Shown here: piece after piece, positions 49,171-56,569 of the stretch
Layout of the letters: each line of letters starts with the position of its first letter
Numbering within the stretch: position 1 is the first letter of the stretch
Source: Rossellomorea aquimaris
GTDB lineage: Bacteria > Bacillota > Bacilli > Bacillales > Fictibacillaceae
Length of the DNA: 64,000 nt
Reading direction: 5' to 3'
Assembly: GCA_020524245.1 (NCBI GenBank)
Contig: JAIVLN010000002.1
Location: 248,001-312,000 of the forward strand
The notes under the pieces: generated by a model
Told to the model about the DNA's origin: nothing
Databases searched by the model: none
The model's input: only the letters and a program-made list of their open reading frames with translations
Made by a program: the position numbers and the translations under genes

Positions 49171-50343
49171 GTGAAAAATATGAAATTTCGAAAAGGTGAG
49201 TTGTTTTGTGGTCCAGGCGGATTATCACTTGGAGCAAGTATGCCAGTAATTAAAAACAAGGCTGGAGAAGAGTTCTATGTTGAACATACTTGGGCTAACG
49301 ATATAGATGAATTAACTTGTGAAACGTTTATTCATAATATTTGTCCTAATAATCCTGAATCTGTAATTTGCGAGGACGTCCGTGACTTGGATATTTCCGA
49401 ACTTGATCCTATAGATGCATTTTCTTTTGGATTTCCTTGTAATGATTTTAGTCTTGTTGGTGAAAAGAAAGGGTTTAGTGGCGATTACGGAGCTTTATAT
49501 ACATATGGAGTCAAAGTATTAAATAGGTTCAATCCAAAATGGTTTTTGGCTGAAAATGTAGGTGGTTTAGAGAGTGCCAATGACGGAGAAGCCTTTTTAC
49601 AAATACTAAATGACTTAGAAAAAGCTGGAGAATATGGGTATGTTTTAACTCCTCACCTTTACAAATTTGAAGAATATGGTGTACCACAAGCAAGGCACAG
49701 AATAATTATAGTAGGAATTAGAAAAGATTTGGATGTAAAGTTTAAAATTCCTGCACCAACGCATAAAGAGTGGGTTTCCTCTAGACAAGCCTTGGAGAAC
49801 CCTCCAATCTCAGAAGATGCGTTTAATCATGACTTTACCCGACATCAAGATAAGGTTGTAAAGATGCTATCTTATATTCCCCAAGGTGGCAACGCTTGGT
49901 CAGAGAAAATCCCTAAAGATTTACGCTTAAATGTTAAAGGAGCTCGATTAAGTAATATATATAAAAGATTACACCCTGATCTTCCTTCTTACACCGTTAC
50001 TGGGTCAGGTGGTGGCGGGACTCATATGTACCATTATGATGAACCACGTGCTTTAACTAATCGTGAAAGAGCTAGACTTCAAACATTCCCAGATGATTTT
50101 AGATTTATTGGTGGGAAGGAAGCAGTTAGGAAACAGATTGGTATGGCTGTACCTCCACTCGGTGCGAAAGTTATTGTAGAGGCGGTACTGAACTGTTTTG
50201 CTAATATCGATTATCCATCTATAGATCCTAAATGGAAAGGGACTATACAGGAAGTATTAGAACAGAATATAAAAAAACGTAAAGAAAAAAATACTGGCAA
50301 ACAGCTAGATTTGGATAAAGAACTCGAGATTAATATACCTTAA
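49171..50343 (+). CDS. DNA (cytosine-5) methyltransferase with PCN instead of PCQ
   Basis: 390 aa. Starts at GTG 49171 or ATG 49180. Motif I GELFCGPGGLSLG, motif IV GFPCNDFS (Cys nucleophile about residue 90; the usual Gln/Ser after it is Asn), ENV in LAENVGG, motif VIII QARHRIIIVG, motif IX RLHPDLPSYTVTG and RARLQTFP, motif X QIGMAVPP (Met replaces the usual Asn). The target-recognition region lies at about 190-260. Likely protects the site cut by the divergent NgoFVII-like nuclease. AT-rich. Confidence 0.88.
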   Translation: MKNMKFRKGELFCGPGGLSLGASMPVIKNKAGEEFYVEHTWANDIDELTCETFIHNICPNNPESVICEDVRDLDISELDPIDAFSFGFPCNDFSLVGEKKGFSGDYGALYTYGVKVLNRFNPKWFLAENVGGLESANDGEAFLQILNDLEKAGEYGYVLTPHLYKFEEYGVPQARHRIIIVGIRKDLDVKFKIPAPTHKEWVSSRQALENPPISEDAFNHDFTRHQDKVVKMLSYIPQGGNAWSEKIPKDLRLNVKGARLSNIYKRLHPDLPSYTVTGSGGGGTHMYHYDEPRALTNRERARLQTFPDDFRFIGGKEAVRKQIGMAVPPLGAKVIVEAVLNCFANIDYPSIDPKWKGTIQEVLEQNIKKRKEKNTGKQLDLDKELEINIP

Positions 50344-50372
50344 ATAATTACTAGAGATATTAATTAAATATA

Positions 50373-50409
50373 TAAGAAAACTACCACTATTACGAGGTAG
50401 TTTTCTTAT
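50373..50409. terminator. rho-independent terminator after the methyltransferase gene
   Basis: AAGAAAACTACC / GGTAGTTTTCTT hairpin with flanking A/T runs, 30 bases after the stop at 50343. Confidence 0.8.
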
Positions 50410-50481
50410 ATCTAACTCTATGGATTTCATTATTATAAATTAATCATATCCTACTCCTGTCAAATTTTTATAAACTACAAT

Positions 50482-50514
50482 AAAAAACTCTTCTATACAA
50501 TATATAGAAGAGAA
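50482..50514 (-). terminator. rho-independent terminator of the six-gene operon
   Basis: CTCTTCTATA / TATAGAAGAG hairpin followed by TTTTTTATT on the minus strand, 22 bases after the stop at 50536. Confidence 0.82.
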
Positions 50515-50535
50515 ATAATAATATTTTCTTGTTTG

Positions 50536-51453
50536 TTATAGTAAAGTTTCACTAGGTTGTACTTTATTAATAATATTTTCATAAGGAGTATTTTTTAAGT
50601 CAATATCATAAGAAACTTTCCCTACTGAGGGATCACTATAGTTTTTCAGAAATTCACTAAGTTCTTTACCAGGAAAACTATCATTTACTTCGTATTTCCG
50701 AGTTTCCAAAAGTTTATATTTTTCTTTACGTGATAGAGCTCCTTCTGGAAAGCCAATAGCTTCTAACTCCATATTTAAGAAAGATCTTTCGATTCCACTT
50801 AATTCTAACTTATTTATCATATCGTTAATAGAAATTCCGTTCTCCATTTTTTCAAATCTGCATAATACTAGCCAATCTGGATCCCTTAATTGAAATTGAC
50901 TACTAATGGATAAGGTTTCTTGATATTTAGAAGTCGTAGATTTAACTTCATATGACTCTCCCTCACATTGAATATCATATGTAGAATAATCAGTTGGTTT
51001 CCACTTTACTCTTTTATTTTGTTTAAGAAGAAAACTAACTATGAGCATTTCCCCTATAATACTATGTGGTTGCTTTATTTTTACAGCATTCCCTAATAAT
51101 TTTAGCCATTTTTGCCACCACGAAAAAGGATTCTGCTGAATCTGTTTTCGGTAAACATTTTCAGGTCCAAGGTTTAAAAAGTTTGTGCAAATTGATGCAA
51201 ATTCGTTACGAAGTTGAATTAAGGTAGATGCAATGATAAGGTAATTTGCTTCTCCTTGCCCAAAAGAAACTTTACTGGAGTAATATTTAACATTTGCAAA
51301 CCTTTCATTAACTATGTCTCCATTATAAGGTATTGCTACACCATATGTTCCATCTTGAAACATAAACACCCAAGCATCATAGTTGTGAAGGAGTAATGCA
51401 CTACCTTTCTGCAAATTCGTAAATTTATCTTTTATCTCATCTTCTAAGTTCAT
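50536..51453 (-). CDS. PD-(D/E)XK nuclease-like protein (DUF4420 type)
   Basis: 305 aa. The nuclease core is visible: E135 in SIIGEMLIVSF, D160 in STYDIQCEG and E169-x-K171 in YEVKST, the E...D...ExK order of type II restriction folds, in the family annotated as 'PD-(D/E)XK motif protein' (DUF4420). The N-terminal ~110 residues are probably a specificity or partner domain. Last gene of the operon, overlapping the methyltransferase gene by 17 bases. It is the best candidate for the cutting subunit. Confidence 0.82.
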   Translation of the reverse strand: MNLEDEIKDKFTNLQKGSALLLHNYDAWVFMFQDGTYGVAIPYNGDIVNERFANVKYYSSKVSFGQGEANYLIIASTLIQLRNEFASICTNFLNLGPENVYRKQIQQNPFSWWQKWLKLLGNAVKIKQPHSIIGEMLIVSFLLKQNKRVKWKPTDYSTYDIQCEGESYEVKSTTSKYQETLSISSQFQLRDPDWLVLCRFEKMENGISINDMINKLELSGIERSFLNMELEAIGFPEGALSRKEKYKLLETRKYEVNDSFPGKELSEFLKNYSDPSVGKVSYDIDLKNTPYENIINKVQPSETLL

Positions 51454-52864
51454 AAACCTGCTCCTTTTGATATTTATTTTTATCGTCTTGTTTTATTAGC
51501 CATTTTCCAATACTGGAAGCTAAAGCTTTTGCAAGCAAAGGAGGTACTGCATTTCCAATCTGTTTATAAGCATCTCCCATTGTACATTGAAAGATAAAGT
51601 CATCAGGAAACGATTGAATACGCGCTGCTTCTCTTACAGATATTCCTCTTGGTTCCCAAGGATGTATATGGCTATATGTGTCGGTTGATAAGTGAGCAAC
51701 TAAAGTATGGGAAGGTAGTTCAGGATCTAGTTTTTTCCATTTTTCTTTGAACTTGTCTTTACTGTATGGGGGTACAATTTTCTTTTTTTCTTTTTTAAAG
51801 ACCTCAATATCTTTAACAGGATCGATTCCATGTACCCTACAACGCTCCCTTAAAAGATCCTCTGCAATCTCAGACGCCTTAAGATAATTGTCTCCAGGTT
51901 TCATACGTTCAAATATTGGAAAATCACGGGTCGTTCTTCTGTATCCATGTCCTGTAATTTGTGGTTGTGAACCTCCATGCCATTGTCTCATTATCTTTTG
52001 GTACTCATTTAATGGCTCATTTTTATATGGAAATGTAAGATTTAAAGGATAAGACTGATATTTTTGTTTTGAATCTTTAAACAGTTCTGGAAGGTCTGAT
52101 ATTGCATCATTGACACTTACCCAATAAGGCAAGTGTGTTTGAGGCATATGAGGTTCTAAAAAGTAAATGGACTGTTTAAAATTACGAACTCTTTTACTAC
52201 CTTGTGTTTTTTTGTTATTAATAGGTCTATGTGTCGGGATTGGCAATATCTCATTGGTTATCTCTTTTTCTTTAGATACAATAACGAATATGCGTTCCCT
52301 GACTTGAGGCACACCATAGTCTGCTGCATTCAGAATTGTCCATTTGGCATCATAGCCTTTTTCAATAAACTGTTCACATACTAAATGAGGAATATTTTTT
52401 CCACCATAATTAACTGCTTCTAATACATTTTCCATAACAGCTATATCTGCATCTAATGTTTGAACTGATTTTATGAAATCTTGAAACAGCATTCCTCTTT
52501 GATCTTTTGTGTGAACTCGATCCTCACCTAATGATTTTAATTTTGCTCTGCCAATTTGCGAGTATGCTTGACATGGAGGACCACCAATTACAAGAAGTGA
52601 CTCATTCCCCTTGGTATCAACTTTTAATTTTTCCAAATCAAAAGATCGAATATCATCACAATAGTGGTCTCTATCCATTCCCTCTTTCCAATGTAAATTA
52701 TAAGAGGCGGTATTAGTTGCACTCTTGTCAATGTCAATTCCACCTATAATATCGTAGCCTTCCATTTTAAATCCATATGAAAACCCACCGCATCCAGAAA
52801 ATAGATCTATAACTTGAGGTAATTTTCCATTATTATTCAAAGTATCTAAATAACTCCTTGACAT
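51437..52864 (-). CDS. DNA (cytosine-5) methyltransferase (operon modification enzyme)
   Basis: 475 aa. Motif I VIDLFSGCGGFSYGF (20-33), motif IV GGPPCQAYSQIG with the Cys near 98, ENV in AVMENV, motif VIII QVRERIFVIV, motif IX LDPELPSHTLVAHLSTD, and QIGNAVPP near the end. A target-recognition region of about 150 residues precedes motif IX. Overlaps the upstream gene by 32 bases and the nuclease gene by 17. Presumably modifies the site sensed by the operon's nuclease. Not closely related to the methyltransferase at 49171. Confidence 0.9.
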   Translation of the reverse strand: MSRSYLDTLNNNGKLPQVIDLFSGCGGFSYGFKMEGYDIIGGIDIDKSATNTASYNLHWKEGMDRDHYCDDIRSFDLEKLKVDTKGNESLLVIGGPPCQAYSQIGRAKLKSLGEDRVHTKDQRGMLFQDFIKSVQTLDADIAVMENVLEAVNYGGKNIPHLVCEQFIEKGYDAKWTILNAADYGVPQVRERIFVIVSKEKEITNEILPIPTHRPINNKKTQGSKRVRNFKQSIYFLEPHMPQTHLPYWVSVNDAISDLPELFKDSKQKYQSYPLNLTFPYKNEPLNEYQKIMRQWHGGSQPQITGHGYRRTTRDFPIFERMKPGDNYLKASEIAEDLLRERCRVHGIDPVKDIEVFKKEKKKIVPPYSKDKFKEKWKKLDPELPSHTLVAHLSTDTYSHIHPWEPRGISVREAARIQSFPDDFIFQCTMGDAYKQIGNAVPPLLAKALASSIGKWLIKQDDKNKYQKEQVYELRR

Positions 52865-53519
52865 AAGAACTTTCCCCTTCTATATGTAATCCAGGTTCAA
52901 TTGTTTGTACTTTTGCTGTGTTCAACTTCATTACTTTTCTAAAAAGCGATTGATTCCTGGATTTTTGATTCCTTCCATAAGATCCATATTCTTTCATAAT
53001 TTCTCGTGTTAAATTAACACGATATCCATTTGGACCCGCTCTTTCTACTAATTGTACAATTTCGTCAGTCGAATTACCTTTTAATATTTCTCTTGTTTCT
53101 TCAATTGACCCCTGCCAAGACAAATGTATATACCACCAAATTGTCTTCAGCCATAACCTGCGAGGTTCTCTCCAAAAACGACTTTCTTTGAGCCCCCATC
53201 TTAAATATACAATATCCGGTATGACTCTTATAGAAAGATAACGCCAAAAATCATTATCTGCTGCTAATCTAATGGTAAAATCACTATAAGAATTAAGTTT
53301 TTCATAAAGCTTTAATCCAAATTCCAAATCCACCTGATAACTTTTCTTATTTAGTTCATCATCGGATAGTTCTAAGAATTTTAATACATTCTCAAATATC
53401 TCCAAAAGATCTTTACGAAGATATTCATTAGCCCCATCATTTATAGGTATAGGTTTCAAGTCATCCCAAGAATTAAAGATACTCTCCGCTTCCTGTTTAT
53501 TTAATCTCGTTTGTAGCAT
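52833..53519 (-). CDS. DUF6339-like protein of the MORC-type restriction operon
   Basis: 228 aa. Trp/Arg-rich central segment (FWRYLSIRVIPDIVYLRWG, FWREPRRLWLKTIWWYIHLS) is typical of a helical family (DUF6339, from memory) found in the same type of operon. No catalytic motif. May be structural or target-sensing. The start has a GGGGTGAAAC ribosome binding site. Overlaps the methyltransferase gene by 32 bases. Confidence 0.6.
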   Translation of the reverse strand: MLQTRLNKQEAESIFNSWDDLKPIPINDGANEYLRKDLLEIFENVLKFLELSDDELNKKSYQVDLEFGLKLYEKLNSYSDFTIRLAADNDFWRYLSIRVIPDIVYLRWGLKESRFWREPRRLWLKTIWWYIHLSWQGSIEETREILKGNSTDEIVQLVERAGPNGYRVNLTREIMKEYGSYGRNQKSRNQSLFRKVMKLNTAKVQTIEPGLHIEGESSYVKELFRYFE

Positions 53520-53534
53520 AGTTTCACCCCTTTA

Positions 53535-54479
53535 TTAAAGATTTTCTTCAAGATATTTACGAATGGTTAGCCCTAATAATTCCGGAGAGGAAAAATCCCA
53601 ATCAAAAGTAGACATGAAATAGTAAATTGCTTCTCCGATACTCCCTGGTGAATTATTATAGTTTTGTTTAATATTTTCCCAATAACTAGATTTTTCAACT
53701 TTATGAATTATATTTTGTATAGCTGATGCCATGATCTCAACAAAAAGTGGTGAATCTTTTACAGATTTACCGTTGTAAACTTGAGAGTAATATTTGTGAG
53801 CTTTGTTTATACATAATTTTATATGTTCTTCATCAAATGAATCTTCTTGAGGATCACTCCAAGAACAATAAACCCACCATAGGGGCATATTTGGCTCTTC
53901 AACTTCTACAACTGGAAAAATAGATCCATTACCTTCAATAACAATACTTGATCTAGAAATAATACCTAAGTTTAGACCAGGTTGGTTCGCAAGTATTTCT
54001 TCGCCTGCGGTTATTTTACCAGGCTCTTTTATATATATAATTACCTCAAGATTTAACTCTTTTTTTAAAACCCCTCTAGGAAACTCTAAATTTAAATTAC
54101 ATTGAAGTGGTGCAAACTCATCTGACCCAAAAGTATGAATTATTTTCGCTCCACGTATGTTTGATGCTTTACAAGTCCAAATCACACCTATAGCTAGTTT
54201 TGATTGTTTAGGTGCTACACCTCTAGAACCAAACAAAAAGTTGGGGTTACTAATTGTAAGAGGTCTAGTAAGCTTTAAATTGAAAGAATCTGGATCCCAC
54301 TCATAATTTGAGTCTTCAAAATATATTACTTCTCTTATCCGACTTTCATCTGGATATTTTGTTTCCATAAGTATATCTTTATTCTTAGTATAGTAAAAAT
54401 TAAACTCACCATTTACAACGCCTAATTTGTTTAAAATGTTTTCATTAATATGGGGATAAAAACTAATAGGAATACTCAC
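53535..54479 (-). CDS. unknown protein of the MORC-type restriction operon
   Basis: 314 aa, family not recognised. The N-terminal ~200 residues look beta-rich (NPNFLFGSRGVAPKQSK; NLEVIIYIKEPGKI; WWVYCSWSDP), the C-terminal 80 helical, ending in LLGLTIRKYLEENL. Gene start overlaps the stop of the GHKL ATPase gene by 4 bases (ATGA), so it is a stoichiometric partner candidate. No nuclease, helicase or methyltransferase motif is visible. Confidence 0.55.
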   Translation of the reverse strand: MSIPISFYPHINENILNKLGVVNGEFNFYYTKNKDILMETKYPDESRIREVIYFEDSNYEWDPDSFNLKLTRPLTISNPNFLFGSRGVAPKQSKLAIGVIWTCKASNIRGAKIIHTFGSDEFAPLQCNLNLEFPRGVLKKELNLEVIIYIKEPGKITAGEEILANQPGLNLGIISRSSIVIEGNGSIFPVVEVEEPNMPLWWVYCSWSDPQEDSFDEEHIKLCINKAHKYYSQVYNGKSVKDSPLFVEIMASAIQNIIHKVEKSSYWENIKQNYNNSPGSIGEAIYYFMSTFDWDFSSPELLGLTIRKYLEENL

Positions 54480-56569
54480 TTAATTTCACCAACTTTATCA
54501 ACAGTAGAAAGAGAACCTTTAATACTTCCTTGCTCAGATTTAAAACTAACCTTACCTGAAATCATTAAACTTTCTTCAATAATTTTACTAACTTTTACAC
54601 CGTAACAGATCTTGTAAACACTAGACTTTATTTCGTCAATTTCAAAATATGGAAGTTTAAGTGGACCTTCATTGATCTCAAAGACTTTGTTTAAACTTTC
54701 ATTCTCTTTATTTATTGTAATATCATCTAAATATAGTTTTTTTATTTCCAATGGGAAAGCCATACCTATTTGATTTGCATTCTCCCACGTTTCAGCAGTA
54801 ATGCTCCCACTTTCAGAGTTAACTCGTAGTTCTAACAAGGTATTTTTAACAAGTTTCCCCATTTTCAATTTGAAAGGAATTTGAATTTGTCCTGACTCAT
54901 ATATAGGATTATCTAATAATTCTAATGTGGATTTTTTTGCATTATTTGTATTACTCGGTACTCCTCCTTTTCCGTTATTATTGTTGTTAGTTGGTTCTTT
55001 ACCAAAATTTTCAGGAGGAAGCAGAATATTCGCTAACGATTTTCCAATACTAGTTTTTTTAGTTTCATATTTTTTTTGGTCCTTTTCAGTGAATTTTTGG
55101 TTGATTTTCCTAGAAATTTGACCTTTAATTTTTGAGACAATTAAAGGATTTTTCTCATTAATTACCCAATCGTTCCATGACGTATGATCTGCTTTTTCTC
55201 CTTGTCTTAGATATTCTTCTAATGAAAATGAATCGTATTCAAAATTAAGTTTATTTTTAGAATTAGGAATGAATAAGCCTATCAAAAATTCGTCATCGGA
55301 AGGTGGATTTATATTACTAACCCAGCTTCCAACTGAATCATAATTAACAATCATCCCCGGTTTTCTTAGATAGCATAATAAAGGAGGGTTGGAATAATCA
55401 CTAGTACTATAATCCACATTTGCTTGTATATAAGGTGTGTCATGGTTATTTGGGGGAGTCATTAATAGATCTTCTTTTGATAATTTTGTGAATATTAATT
55501 GACCTGCTTCCCCCGAATCTTGGAATAGTCCTCTTAAATAAACTTTTTCTTTATATATTTGATTTTTATTCAGGATAATATTTTCTACTTTATTAGAATA
55601 ATCAGAGTTGTTATAAAGATCTTGAATGACTTTAAATGTTGGAAGCAAATCATTCGGTATTAAAACTTTTCCATTTACTGAAGCATTAATTCTTTTCTCC
55701 CATTTATAACCTTTATTATTAATTCTTGGTGCATACCATCTTTGTATACAAACCTTAAGATAATCTTCAACAGAATTTAGCCACCAATATTTCTTTTGTT
55801 CTTGTTGTTCATGGATTGCTCTAGCACTATGCATAAGTTTTTCTTCATTAATATATGGAATAATAATTGCAGTTCCTGTTTCATCATAATCAAAAGGTGT
55901 TACATTAATATCATTAAGGAAAGTATTTATTTCATTCTCATCTGTAATCGGGATAGTCTGAGTTTCACTTTTAGTAGTCCCCCACCAAGCAATTCCTCGT
56001 TTAGGACCATTTTTCCCTGGAGGAAGAAGCGTGTCTGGCTTTCGTTCATCTTCAACAAGACAAGCTACTAATCTTGATTCATATTCACCTTCAGCATTGA
56101 TAATACGACTATAATAAACAACTAGTCCTATGCCAACTCTGAAGTAAATTGTTTTTCCAAGCCCCCATGAACCACCTGCACCTTCACGTTGTTGAGGTTT
56201 ACTAATTTCATATACAAGATTAATCAAATTTCCAAATTTATTATCAATAACTTCGCTATGATGAAGTGGTCCCGTCAGTCCAGTTGTATTTGTATCCCTA
56301 ATCTCTAAATACTGAGCATCGTTATTATATTTTTCATCCAGACGACTAGTAATCCCCTCAAAATGATGATTAACCCTATGTGGATCAAAAGAGTTAATAT
56401 TAAAGGATACATTGACTGCTTCTACATCTCTTAAAGAAGCATCAGAACTATTTTGGATTGATTCACGTATTAATAAATCTAAAGTAGGAAGTTCATTGTT
56501 TTGAATTAATCGCATTAATGAACTTCCGCTTTCAGACATTCTTTCATGTGGTGCTATTTCAATTCTCAT
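54476..56569 (-). CDS. GHKL/MORC-like ATPase
   Basis: 697 aa. N-terminal Bergerat ATP fold: E36/N40/D43 in LIRESIQNSSDAS, second box RDTNTTGLTGP, and the glycine-rich lid GAGGSWGLGKT (130-140). Such ATPases (MutL, MORC, gyrase family) dimerise on ATP binding. Members linked to restriction systems were linked to MORC origins by comparative genomics (Iyer and co-workers, 2008). The C-terminal half has no known catalytic motif, includes an Asn/Gly-rich linker near residue 535 and is probably an interaction region. Overlaps both neighbours by 4 bases. Confidence 0.82.
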   Translation of the reverse strand: MRIEIAPHERMSESGSSLMRLIQNNELPTLDLLIRESIQNSSDASLRDVEAVNVSFNINSFDPHRVNHHFEGITSRLDEKYNNDAQYLEIRDTNTTGLTGPLHHSEVIDNKFGNLINLVYEISKPQQREGAGGSWGLGKTIYFRVGIGLVVYYSRIINAEGEYESRLVACLVEDERKPDTLLPPGKNGPKRGIAWWGTTKSETQTIPITDENEINTFLNDINVTPFDYDETGTAIIIPYINEEKLMHSARAIHEQQEQKKYWWLNSVEDYLKVCIQRWYAPRINNKGYKWEKRINASVNGKVLIPNDLLPTFKVIQDLYNNSDYSNKVENIILNKNQIYKEKVYLRGLFQDSGEAGQLIFTKLSKEDLLMTPPNNHDTPYIQANVDYSTSDYSNPPLLCYLRKPGMIVNYDSVGSWVSNINPPSDDEFLIGLFIPNSKNKLNFEYDSFSLEEYLRQGEKADHTSWNDWVINEKNPLIVSKIKGQISRKINQKFTEKDQKKYETKKTSIGKSLANILLPPENFGKEPTNNNNNGKGGVPSNTNNAKKSTLELLDNPIYESGQIQIPFKLKMGKLVKNTLLELRVNSESGSITAETWENANQIGMAFPLEIKKLYLDDITINKENESLNKVFEINEGPLKLPYFEIDEIKSSVYKICYGVKVSKIIEESLMISGKVSFKSEQGSIKGSLSTVDKVGEIK

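Noticed and set aside
37717-50343. DISARM or Druantia system
   Set aside because: DUF1998 helicases, a PLD nuclease and methyltransferases all occur, but the helicases are full MrfA-type, the PLD protein is NgoFVII/BfiI-like and the genes are split by unrelated DNA. No DrmA/DrmE or DruA-D/DruH partner is visible.
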